This document shows positions 1 through 24,064 of a stretch of DNA of 64,000 nt, in pieces. Source of the DNA: Larus michahellis (Eukaryota > Chordata > Aves > Charadriiformes > Laridae). The position numbers and the translations under genes were made by a program. Location of the stretch: the NCBI RefSeq assembly GCF_964199755.1, contig NC_133903.1:5721001-5785000 (forward strand), given 5' to 3'. The notes below the pieces were generated by a model, which was not told the origin of the DNA, made no database searches, and was given only the letters and a program-made list of their open reading frames with translations. Each line of letters starts with the position of its first letter. Positions within the stretch are counted from its first letter, which is position 1.

Positions 1-352
1 GATCCTCCATGGGCTTGGGATCCCTGCTGTGGGTTCGGGGTCCCCCCCAGACACTGCCCTGGGGCTGAGCTGATGGCCCCTTGCTGGTGTGAGGAGCCCA
101 GTCCTTTGGGGGGGGGCTGCTCTCCAGGGGCACTGCTTTGGGGGTGCCTTGAGCTTTCTGGGGTCCCCAGCAGGGATGCAGCAACATGCACGTGGTGGTG
201 GTGGGGGGGCACGATGGCTCACTTGGGCAAGATACAGGATGATCCCCATGGGACGGTCACCACGGAATAGCCTGGGGATTTGGGGTGTCCTTTGGGGTCT
301 TGCCGTGCGAAGGGCCCCCCTGCACCCCAACATGTCCCCCCCCCACACACAG
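1..352 (+). other. MYO15A: MYO15A intron (partial)
   Basis: This is G/C-rich intronic sequence ending in a CCCCACACACAG acceptor immediately before the first recognisable exon. No coding exon with MYO15A-like translation was found in it. Open frames here are low-complexity G/C translations and were not annotated. Confidence 0.7.
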
Positions 353-2866
353 GCTGGACGCAGCGCCAAGCGCCAGCTCTTCCTCCTGCCCGGCGGCATC
401 GAGAGACACCTCAAGATCAAGACGTGCTCGGTGCGTTGGAGGGGACAACAGGCTCAGTGCACCCCATGCTCATGGTGACCCCAGGCTGTGGGCACCCCAA
501 GGGTGTGGGTCTGGGGGGGGCTGCACTCTTTGTCTGTCCCTGAGCTGGGGGACTTTATTCTCTGGGAATGGAACATCCCTTCCCCGGGGAGCTGCATGGG
601 ATGAGCTTCAATGCAGGACCCGTTGGTGGCCCCACGCATGGCAGGGGGATGTGGCAGCCCCCCATCTGCCTGTCCCCTGTGCCCAGGTGGCTCTGGACGT
701 GATCGAGGAGCTGTGCAGCGAGATGGGCCTGCAGCACCCGGAGGCTTTTGATGAGTACATCCTCTTCGTGGTGACCGACAGAGGTGAGGGGTGGGCAGGG
801 ACAGCCATGCCACTGCCAGGTGCCATGCGTGGTGGCCATGCTGAGGCTCCTGGGGTGGTGCAGGGCGGAGTGTGCGGCCGCTGACCCGCCGGGAATATGT
901 CCTGGATGTGGCCGCTGAGACAGAGTGCCGGGACACCAGCTACACCTTCTGGTGCCGCCGCGTGGTCTGGAGCCAGCCCCTCAAGTTTGACAATGAGCTC
1001 TATGTCACCGTCCACTACAACCAGGTTGGGCCACCCCGCCAGGCTCTCCTGGGGCCACCTCCCTGCCACCCCCCCCAGCATCCTCCGTCCCTAAGCCACG
1101 TCCCTGTGTTCCGTCCCCTCCAGGTGCTCCCTGACTACCTCAAGGGGCTGTTCACCGTCCTGCCGCCCGCAAGGCCAGGAGAGCAGCACTTCCCGCACGT
1201 GGCCAAGCTGGCCGCCCTCCAGCACCGAGCCAAGGACCGCCATCATGTCCCCACCGCGTATGGCCCGGGGCAGGGGGACTGGGGGGGGTCACGTCCCATG
1301 GGGTGCAAGACCCACTGGCCATCACTGGCCCTGACCTCCATCTCCCTGCAGGCGGGAGGTGCAGGACTACGTCCCCCCCCAGCTTTTCCGCCTGCTGAAG
1401 GCACAGTCCTGGCTCCACATGGTGACGCAGCACATGCAGCAAGCCCAGGCGCTCAGCGCCCACCAGGCCAGGGCACAGTTCCTGGGTGAGTGGGCACTGC
1501 ACCGTGATGGGGACGGGATGCCAACGGGGAGGCGATGCTAACGGGGAGACGATGCTAAGGGGTAGGTGATGCTGCCGGGGATGCAGTGCTAATGAGGACA
1601 CAGCCTAATGAGGATGCAAGGCTGCCGGGGATGCGATGCTGCTGGCGATGCAATGCTGATTGTGTCTTCCTAACGAGGACACAATACTAATGAGGATTCA
1701 ATGCTGCTGGGGATGCGATGCTGACAAAGATGAGATGCTGCTGGGTGGCTCCTCTGCGGGGAGGCTGGGACAGGCAGACCTTGGCCCTGTGTGGCACCTG
1801 GGGTGCTGCACATAGGGGGCTGGACCGTGGCAGAAGGGCAGGGTGCTCTCAGGCCCCACACTCGGCCACCCACTTTCCCAGCAGGCTGCAACGGGGCCCC
1901 TTGGCCGCTCCGGGGTCCGATCCTGCTCCTGGTCCAGAGCCTGAAGCTGTGCAAGGCTCTAGGAGCTGACCCAGCTCCTGCCAGGCTGCGACCCCTGGCA
2001 GAGGCGCTATGGGTGCAAGCCACCCCGGGATCCAGGCAGCAGGGGGTGGCAGCGGGTGCTGAGACCCCGTCCTCCACCCCGCAGGGCTGCTGAGTGCCTA
2101 CCCCATGTTCGGCTCGTCCTTCTTCTACATCCAGAGCTGCAGCAACAACGCCATCGTCTCACCCTGCATCCTGGCCGTCAACCAGAACGGCCTCAACTTC
2201 CTCAGCAAGGAGACCCACGTAGGTGGGGGGCTGTGGGGGACACGGGGGCCCGTGGGCACCACCCTGTCCCCCTGCTCCTGCTGCAGGGACAGAGCCAGGC
2301 AGCACCGTGAGATGTGAAGGCAGGGGGTGGTCGATGTCCCTCTCCGAAGGGGACGGGGTTTGGCCCCAGGAGGCCAGGTCTGCCCGCCTGTGCCCTCCCT
2401 GTGGGGGGGTCGGGGGGCGGCATCGCTGGCACCCTCCGTCCTGCCCTCCTCCGCACCCACTCTGGTCCTCGGTCCCCTTGGGCGGGGGGGTTCCTGGGTT
2501 GCGTGGGCCACCTGCCCTGTCCCTCCAGGAGCCCGTCGCCAAGTTCTCGCTGAAGGAGATCCAGTCGACGCGAACGCAGCGGCCGACGGCCGGATCCAGC
2601 TACCCCTACGTGGAAATCACGCTGGGCGACCTCCTGGCCCAGGGCATCACCCAGCTGCAGCTGGAGCAGGTAGGCGACACCCGGGGGGATGTCGGGGGGT
2701 CCGGGGCGGGTCGGGGGGTCCCGCGGTGGTGGCGCAGCCGCTGATGGCGCGTGTCCCCCGGCAGGGCCTGGAGCTGTGCCGTGTGGTGGCCGCGCACATG
2801 GAGCGGCTGCTGGGAGCCCGGGAGAAGAGGCTGACGCTGCCGCCCAGCGAGATCACCCTGCTCTGA
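353..2866 (+). CDS. MYO15A: Unconventional myosin-XV, C-terminal part (8 exons, 5' end outside window)
   Basis: The exons are 353-430, 687-783, 864-1024, 1124-1257, 1352-1485, 2085-2218, 2529-2669 and 2765-2866. All have GT/AG borders, phases close, and together they encode 326 residues plus TGA. The translation follows the C-terminal FERM domain of MYO15A: LFLLPGGIERHLKIKTCS opens it, EAFDEYILFVV, REYVLDVAAE and PLKFDNELYVTVHYNQ follow, then PMFGSSFFYIQSCSN and QSTRTQRPTA. The protein ends in SEITLL, the class I PDZ ligand that in mammals binds whirlin. In the family this motor carries whirlin and EPS8 to stereocilia tips of inner-ear hair cells, and the tail FERM and PDZ ligand are the cargo end. 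Motor, IQ and first MyTH4-FERM exons must lie upstream. All eight exons look intact. The last exon lies only about 450 bp from the ALKBH5 promoter CCAAT boxes. Confidence 0.96.
1505..1745 (+). repeat. Degenerate minisatellite in MYO15A intron
   Basis: Imperfect tandem units of roughly 15-20 bp are built on GGGGATGCGATGCT and GCTAATGAGGACAC variants. They fill much of the intron between the exons ending at 1485 and starting at 2085. GATGC or GATGCT words recur about a dozen times with point changes, which indicates an old, diverged array. It contains no splice signal used by the gene. Confidence 0.7.
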
Positions 2867-3010
2867 GCCCACCGCCGACCCCCGCCGCGGGGGACGGAGG
2901 ACGCATCCGCCCCGTGGTGTCCCTAGCCTGGCTGGTGGCCGCCGTCCGCCCTGTCGCCCCCTCGCTGTTGTTGTGGTTTATACACGCCCGTGAGCCCGGC
3001 CCGACTCGGT
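2867..3010 (+). other. MYO15A: MYO15A 3' UTR and likely cleavage region
   Basis: The sequence after the TGA stop contains no AATAAA or ATTAAA before the ALKBH5 CpG island starts. The only A/T-rich word is TTTATACACG at 2977-2986, followed by GT-rich sequence around 3010-3030. The transcript end is therefore inferred, not seen. Confidence 0.45.
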
Positions 3011-3467
3011 GTCCATGATTTTGTGCCGCGCTCGTTGCTGCGGGGGGGTGCTGCCCCCCGTGCCTCAGTTTCCCCCTGTCCCCACGCACCAGCTCCCCCC
3101 AGCTCTCTCCTCCGGTGTCCCCGTACCCCTGCCCGCTGCCCCCGAGTGGCGCTGTGCCGGCTGTCCCGCTCCGCCCGCCCGCCCGCCAGGGGGCGCTCGG
3201 GCCCGCCCGCCCGCAGGCACCTCGGCGGCCACCCCAAACCCTCCGCCTTCCCACCCGCCGCCGCGCGCGCACGCTAGGCCCCCCCCCCCCCCCCCCGCGC
3301 CGCCCGCCAGCCGCCCAATCAGCCGCCGGCTCGAGCCGCTCGCGCCCGCCCCCCTGGGCCAATCAGCGGCGGGGCGGGGCGGGGCGGCGCTGCCGGTACC
3401 CGTTACGGCGCGAGGCGAGGGCGGAGGCGGCGGCTGCGGCCAGGTGGGTACAGGGCCGCGGCGTCGC

Positions 3468-3485
3468 CGTACGTCCGGACGTACG
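3468..3485. other. 18-bp perfect palindrome near ALKBH5 transcription start
   Basis: CGTACGTCCGGACGTACG equals its own reverse complement and continues into a further TACGTG. It contains several ACGT cores and lies just downstream of the CCAAT/GC boxes. It could bind a dimeric factor or be chance in CpG-rich DNA. Confidence 0.6.
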
Positions 3486-3741
3486 TACGTGTGTGCGAGG
3501 GGCGGGGTCTGCCGGGGACGAGGTCGGGGGGGCGGTGGCGGCGGGGCGCGTGCGCGGCGGGGCGGGGCGGGCGCGGTGGGCGGCCCCGGCGGCGATCCGG
3601 GATGTCGGGCTGGCTGCTGGTGACGTAGCGCGCCGCTCGCGCCGCGGGAAGGGCCGCGCCAGACCCTCCCCGGGTCCGCCGCCTCCCCCCCGGCCCGGCC
3701 CGGTCCCCTCCGTTCCTCTCCGTGCCCCCCTCCCGTCCGCC

Positions 3742-3840
3742 ATGGTCAGCGCCACCGCGGCGGCGGCGGCGGGAGCGGGCAGGGCGCCGCGTCGCCCCGG
3801 GGCCGCCGCCAGGCATGTGCCAGGCCCGGCCGCCGCGTGA
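3742..3840 (+). CDS. Candidate upstream ORF 1 in ALKBH5 leader (32 aa)
   Basis: This is a short open frame starting in a strong context (GTCCGCCATGG) and ending in TGA, about 350 nt before the ALKBH5 start. The peptide is alanine- and arginine-rich (begins MVSATAAAAA) and resembles no known protein. If it lies in the mRNA it may lower initiation at the main start. Coding of a functional peptide is not claimed. Confidence 0.35.
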   Translation: MVSATAAAAAGAGRAPRRPGAAARHVPGPAAA

Positions 3841-4100
3841 GCGCCGCCACCGGCACCGGCAGCATTGTCCGCGCCCGCCCCGGGCCCAAGCCGTGAGTGT
3901 GGCGTTCGGCGGGCCGCCCCCTTCCCACGGGGAAGGGCGGCGCGGCGGGAGGGAGGCGGGAAGGGGGTGTGTGGGGGTCCCACCTCCCCGGGGCAGGGGT
4001 GGGGGGGGGTGGGCACGGGCCGGCCGGTGGCGGGAGGGGGAGTCCCCGTCCTCATCTCCCGGTTCCTCCGGTGCTCTTCCCCAGCAGGGCGGCGGGTGCC

Positions 4101-18069
<13,969 letters not shown>

Positions 18070-19646
18070 GGATTGCACTTTCCAGGCTCGTGGAGCTGAT
18101 GAGATTGGCCTCCAGTCTGTGAAAACTTTTTCCTCCCTCTGGCTATCTTCCATCTAGCTTCAGTTTTGGTTTTTCCTTTCAGGCTGAAGAGTAAACAGGA
18201 AGGATCTAGCAATTTGTTTTTATGAATGGAGGAATGCTGAGACATACATAAGGATGGAACATGTCCAGTGCACATGATGTCCTGAGTCATGGGTCAAATG
18301 GGCATCTCTCTTAGGAAGCAGATAAAGTTATGCCAGGCTGTCTGTTGGGATTTCTTTTGAAAACACCAAAAAGTTTAACTGTTTCATTGCGCAAGATTCA
18401 AGAATTGTATTTTTGGGGTTTTTTTTTTTTTGCTTTAACTTTCTTCCTTTCCAAATGTTCTAAATATGATGTTTGACCCCAGGAGCTGAAACTCTGTGGG
18501 GTGGCCTTGTATTCCGTGCTTCACCAAAGGGCTCCTTGGTCTGCTCTTACATAGTTGTTGGGTTTGTTTTAAGGGTGCCCTGCAGTAACTGGAAGTTTGA
18601 AGCTTTGCAGACCCCTCTTACTGCAATTGATTTCAAAGGGTTTAGGACATTTTTGTTGCACTTTAGTATCAGTTTTGAATGCCGTAGGTTTCCTTTCCAG
18701 TCCCTTTTCCCAAGCCAGTGTGGGCTCGCAGCCTTGTGTCCCTGTGTTGCCCTCTCCGAGAAGAATGTACATGAGCTCTGGTTTCTCAGTGCTGGTCTGA
18801 CATGGGGTGTATTTTGCTTGAGGAGGAAGGAAAGGTGGCTGGCTTCAGTGAGGCTGGCCCAGCGTTGACCCGAGGTCCATATTGGAGCTCCGGGGCTGCC
18901 GAGCGAGTGATCGCATTGAGTACATGCTGCTTCCCAGAGCTGGAGATAGCAAAGAGGGGTAGGAGAGACGCTGTGCTTGTGAGGACGCTTGCCTTGGGAC
19001 CCCCTGAGAAGAGCTCTTCTCCACTCCCTGGGGGACTGGCTTTCAGGCCCCCTACCCCTTTTAGGTGGAGAGAGTTGAGATGGCACAGCATCCCATCCCG
19101 AGGGACTGGCTACGCTCTGTCAGAGCAGGAACAGGCACTGCCGTGGCCTTGGGGGAGCTGGGCAGCTCGGCTGCAGTCCGTCCCCTCCGAGGCTGGCTCT
19201 GGGAGCGAGGACGCTGCAAGGGTCTAGTTCGACCCCAGTTCAGTGCATTCAGCAGCTACTACTGCAGTAGTAGCCTGCCGCCTCCTGGCTTATTCCTGCC
19301 TGTATTCCCAGGGTTGGGAGTTTTCTGGTTGCTACAGAAAATGCTGAGAGGAATAGGAATTCGGCCCCATGGAGTTAGTGTTAGAAAGTCTGCCGCCTTC
19401 CTCCTCTTCCTCCACCCGGTTTGCGTTAGCCAAGACCGAAGCCTCGGCGTTTTCAAAGTTTGGGGCCCAACACCATATTTAGAACCGTACTTTTAAGAAA
19501 CTTCCTCCAGTTGATTCTTTGAACCCAAGTGATGGCAGTTGTAAGGAGTAGTCTTATTTTTAAATTTTTACTGCTTTGCCCTCCCTCAAATTGTAGTTTT
19601 TCTTAGTGTTGTGTCCCTCACACACTTCATGGTCTGCACGCTTGGC

Positions 19647-19652
19647 AATAAA
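19647..19652 (+). terminator. ALKBH5: Candidate proximal poly(A) signal of ALKBH5
   Basis: AATAAA lies in CTTGGCAATAAAAAGATGTA, about 1.58 kb after the stop codon, followed by GT-rich sequence (TTTGCTGCTGTCTTG). Confidence 0.5.
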
Positions 19653-22495
19653 AAGATGTAATATATTTTGAAACGCGTTTGCTGCTGTCTTGAGGGGCTC
19701 CCAGTCAAAAAAAAACAACCAACAAAACCCAAGCATTGTTCCCCAGAGCGTCGTTCCTTGGCGATGGAGCACGTTTGCTGACATCTGGGTCTCGGTGTCC
19801 TTTTCCTTCCTTGCTGACTTCTGCAGCTCCTGCCACTCGCCCCCTGTTAGGGTTACTGCTCAGGCTGGATTTAGCAGCCACATTAGTGCAAAGGAAATAA
19901 CCATCGTGTTCAGCGCTGCTGATCTGCGAGGGGCTCATAGGCGAGATCCCCGGTCCCTGTCTCTGATTCTCTTTATCCGATTGCTTTCCCGGTGAGAGCC
20001 CCCATCGGCTCAGTGCAGAGGTACAGGCACAGCCTTGCAGCCAGCCTTCAAAGGAACCCATCTTGTCTGCCCAGAGATCTGAAAGTTCACGCTTCTGCTA
20101 CTTCTGAAACCTTTAAAAAGCCATTTCAGACCATGCTTAGCGTTTGAAGCGGTGTTCCTCGCCCTCCCAGCTTTCTGCAGAGAATCCAGGCCAGCTCTTG
20201 GCAACAAACCCCCTGTTTTGGAAAGTTTGGCATTTCCCTGATAGCAAAACCACATGCTGGGAACAGTGTCCCTTCTCCTCCTTATGGCTGGTGCAAACAT
20301 CTCCAGCAAGCTAGAGACCTGCTAGCAGGATGCCTAGCAATGGCTGTTTCTCACTGTCTTTCTGGATTCATCCTGCGTGTGCCCCGTGTCCTATTCAGTG
20401 TCAGGTGCTGCTGACGGTGGCAGTGGTCGCTGCCAGAGGTCTCAGCTCTGCACAGCCTGCTCTCCCCCTCTTTCCCCTCCACCAGCTCCCAGTTATTGCT
20501 CCTACCTCTGCAATATGGATACTGTACCTTGGTGTCTCAACTCAAAATGAAGCTGGAAGCAGCCTGCCTTTCTGGGTCCACTTCCCAGCGCAGGGCTCCC
20601 GTTGGCTCTTATTTCCACTGAACAAGGCATCCTGAGGTCTTACCTCTAGCCCAGTACCAACCATCACCTAATCCCTGGCCTTGTGCAGTCTATACGCATG
20701 CAGGTATCCTTCCTCTCCCAGTTTGTTTTGGTATTCCTGCATACCATGGTCAGGAGCTCTCCCTTCCTTCCTTCCCCACTTCCCCGCATCTGCGTGGTGG
20801 GTCTGAGCTGGCAGCTGTGGCTGGAGGGACAGGAGAAGCTCCTCGCCGCAGCTGCTTTCCAGCCGCCATCTGTTCTCGTGTGCGCGTGGCTTTCAACCCT
20901 GACTGGTTGGGGCTTGACACCTTGCAGAGAGAGAGAGTGGGACGCAACCAGTCTGACCTGTATCATCTCTTGGGCGAGGAGTCCCCAGCGTATAGGCAGG
21001 CCACCTTCCCCACTTGTACAGACATTTTCTATACACATGGATGTATATGTGTAGATAACATGGTTTTTTAACTCTTTTGCACTGAACAACATTGGAGTGA
21101 AACCTTGATTTGAAACCAGAAGACACATTTTGACGTGGATCCAGATGTCTAGATCCCTTACTGTAACCTGTCTGGTAAAACTGTGGCTCAAAAATGCTGG
21201 TGATGCCCATACCTGTTCTCTGTCGCCAGTTGTGTTGGGCTGCCTGCGGGCTGCGGGTCAGGTCGGTGGCATGGGTCTGCTGCGGAGGATGGGGGTGGTG
21301 AGCTCCAATTTGGAGACAAAACTTCTCCCCATCCACTCCGCAGGGCGGGCTCATGCACGGACCTGACCCGTTCAGCTTTGTCGTGTTTGTCTGGTGCGGT
21401 CATGCGGTCCGACCTCCTCTCCATCCACCCGCAGCGTGTCGTTTGTGTAACCTGCTCAGCCCAAAACTGGGAATAAAGCTACGTCCAATGTGACAATCCC
21501 ACGCACCCCAACCCACAGCCCAGACTGTGAGAACCGTCTTTCCTAAGGAAGGGTGAGGAAGCTGGGGTTTGCCCCTGCTTTTCCTCAAGCAGCGGGAGGA
21601 ATTGGGGTTTGTTGCTGCTACCCGTATCTCGAGAAGACTCGGTGATCGAATTAAAGCTCTTGCATCGCTTGCGTGGGCTTGGTACATCCGTAGGAAGAGA
21701 AGGGAGGGCTGTTTGCCGGCGGGAGGTGAGCTGGCCCAGGGAGGGGCTGTCTGCCTGCCGGCAGGTCCCTGCCCGGCGTGGCTTGGCAGACAGCAGGGAA
21801 GCCCGCCTTGACACATCTGGCTCCGCACCTGCTGAACTCCTGTCCAGCTGTTAGGCAAGAGCTGTGATCCCCATCCCGAGGGCGGGCTCATCCTGGAAAC
21901 GGGGCGGGGGACGTTGCTGGGACCTTTGGGGCACTCGCACCCTCGTGGTCCAAGCCCCATGGGTCGTAACAGCTGCTGTGCTTTGAGGAGGGCTTGCGGG
22001 GGGCCTGGGTCTGGACCCCTGCCAGCGGCAAATAGTCTTTTATCTGCCAAAAGCGTTCCCTTTCCCAATCGGGAGGAGAAATGTTTGGCTGAGAAGCGCG
22101 TCTCTGCTCCTTCCCGTGCCCCCTGCCCACACTTACAAGTTCTGGCTGACTTTAATTTTGTTTTTTAAAGATTCTAATTTTTTTTTTTTGTTACGAATAG
22201 AAATAAATAAAAAAAAGAAACAAAAAAGAAAGTGGCAATATTTTTTTCCGTAAGCTTTTCCTAGGAAAAAGCGTGGTTTGTAACAAAGTTGTACAGTTCT
22301 GAAGTTTGAGATACGAGAAGTACTGTGTGAAACGCTGTAAATGGGGCAGAGATTATTTTATGTACAGTCTGACGCGGGGGGAATCTTTTAATTCTGGTTG
22401 ATTCTTAGGAAGAATTTGGTTCTTCACTGTCAGGGTTTGGAATTTCATGGTTTCATTATTTTTTTTTTTTCTTGTATAGATTGCTGCATTAATTG

Positions 22496-22501
22496 AATAA
22501 A
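22496..22501 (+). terminator. ALKBH5: Candidate distal poly(A) signal of ALKBH5
   Basis: AATAAA lies in TTAATTGAATAAAAGCAG. It is followed about 35 bp downstream by TGTGTGGTGGTGCT, a good GU-rich downstream element. It marks the fall from UTR-like AT-rich sequence to GC-rich intergenic DNA. Confidence 0.6.
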
Positions 22502-23350
22502 AGCAGAAAGCATCGTTCTGCCTGCCTGTGTGGTGGTGCTGGCGGCTGGGATGTGTGCCTTGCTTCTCCGCTGGCAGAAACGAGGTTGCAGGGAGCGGGG
22601 AACCGCTTCTAAATAAAGGGAGTCTCCGGTTCTCTGGGGATGGGGCGGCCAAATGCAGTGTCTGTCCCTCCCGCGCTGGCCTAGAAAGCAGGGATGGAGC
22701 TCGCTGCCTTCCTCCTCCTCTTCTCCATCCCTGGCGAGCAAATGTGGATGCTGTCCCCCTCCAGCTTCCACCCTGCCCCACTGCCCAGGCTTGCTGCAGG
22801 CAATGCCTGGTCCCCAGATGGCCACAGGATCCTGGGGAGGCTGCAACCCAGTTCTTCAGCCTCATGTGGAGCCCCTTAACCCCCCTGCAAGAGGGAGATG
22901 GTGGTGGATGGGCGTGTGCTGACAGAGAGGGGAAGGGATGGATGGGGTCTGCTGGCCTCACGTGGCGGCCTTCCTCCTCCTCTTCTGTGATGAGCTCCTG
23001 CCTGGTCTGGAATGTCCTCTCCATCACCCACCCTGGAGCCCTGGGGCTGTGCGTGGACTCAGATCCCTTCCCTCCATCCTGCAGCCCATCGCTGGGGTGT
23101 GAGGGCAGATGGGCCACCCGCTCACCTCTGGAGCGTTTTTCAATCGAAAAATCTGCGTCACCTCAATGCGGCACCTTCCCCGGGGCCCGCGTTAGTCAGC
23201 AGGGAGGGGAAGCCCTGCCCTGCCCGGGGTGACTCACCTCAAGCCCGGGTGCAGGGCAGGGTTCTTCCCCTTCACCCTGGGCCTAGGCCATGCCATGGCA
23301 GGGACAATTGGTCACCAGCTGCGGACAGGGCCTGAATACAAAAGGCAAGA

Positions 23351-23424
23351 GCCGGCAGGGCGCTAAGCACGGCCCCGCTCGGCGCATCCGCGCCGAGCGG
23401 GGCCGTGCTCAGCACCCTGCTGGC
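23351..23424. repeat. Near-perfect 35-bp inverted repeat with 4-nt loop
   Basis: The arms are 23351-23385 and 23390-23424, separated by ATCC. The inner 20 bp (AGCACGGCCCCGCTCGGCGC and its exact complement) pair perfectly. The outer 15 bp pair with three mismatches. The predicted hairpin is extremely GC-rich. No terminal features of a transposon are evident, and no target-site duplication was recognised. Confidence 0.85.
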
Positions 23425-23620
23425 CTAGGGCCCAGTGGCTGGTGCCGCCATGTCGTTGAGGCACCCCATGGCTGTGGGGCCTTATAGGCCAGGATGAAGC
23501 CTTGAATCCAGAATACTCCATGACCGTGGAGGCCTTGCCGCCAGGATGAGCCGTCCTCGCTGTGCCCCCAACCAACCCGGAGAGAAAAAAACGAAAGAAA
23601 GTTGGGGGGTGGTGGGGGGA

Positions 23621-23650
23621 ATAAAATAAATAAATAAATAAATAAATAAA
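23621..23650 (+). repeat. (AAAT)n microsatellite
   Basis: ATAAAATAAATAAATAAATA continues to AAATAAA: about seven AAAT units, an AT island inside GC-rich DNA 30 bp before the LLGL1 promoter motifs. Confidence 0.9.
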
Positions 23651-23680
23651 GCGCCCACAGAGGGCGCCTGAGGTGAGGGG

Positions 23681-24064
23681 ACTACAAATCCCGTCGGCCC
23701 CCGCGGCGGCGCATGCGCAGCGCGGGTGGGGGGGCCGCGCCGCGCGCTGAGCACGGCCGCGAGCTGATTGGCAGAGAGGCTTGTCCGTCAGTGGCCGCGC
23801 CCCGCCCCGCCGCGGCGGTGCCTGCCCGGGGCTCGGCGCGCGGCGCTCGGCGCTCGGCGCGCGCACCGAGACCCGGCACCGGGACCCGCCACCGGCACCG
23901 CCCCCCCATACCCCCCCCCCGCCCCCCCTCTGTCCCCCGCCCCCCGGCCGGGACCGGCACCGTCCGCACCGGGACCGGCACCGGGACCGCCCGCCCCGGT
24001 ACCGGCCCCCGGGATCGCCGGCCCCGCCCGCCCTGCCCGGTACCGGGCCGCTGCCGGCCCCACC
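23681..24064 (+). promoter_or_regulatory. LLGL1: LLGL1 CpG-island promoter
   Basis: Ordered motifs typical of TATA-less housekeeping promoters are present. ACTACAAATCCC at 23681-23692 matches the ZNF143 (SBS) core. A perfect NRF1 palindrome GCGCATGCGC is at 23709-23718. An inverted CCAAT box (ATTGG) is at 23767-23771. A CGCCCCGCCCCGCC GC box is at about 23798-23812. The leader that follows is made of repeated ACCGGGACC/CGGCACC words up to the CACCATGATG start. The transcription start is probably near 23780-23860 (inference). Confidence 0.8.

Larger units (their letters stand above)
18070..22501 (+). other. ALKBH5: ALKBH5 3' UTR (maximal extent)
   Basis: There is no competing gene between the ALKBH5 stop and the intergenic region before LLGL1. 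AATAAA hexamers in sense occur at 19647-19652, 21472-21477 and 22496-22501, so alternative tails of about 1.6, 3.4 and 4.4 kb are possible. A U-rich run lies at 18419-18431. An A/T-rich block at 22160-22250 (AAATAAATAAAAAAAAG) is the most AT-rich part. Which signal is used cannot be decided from sequence alone. Confidence 0.55.
22502..23680. other. ALKBH5-LLGL1 intergenic region
   Basis: This is about 1.2 kb without a recognised gene. It contains an additional AATAAA at 22612-22617, the hairpin-forming inverted repeat at 23351-23424 and an (AAAT)n microsatellite just before the LLGL1 promoter. Confidence 0.7.
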
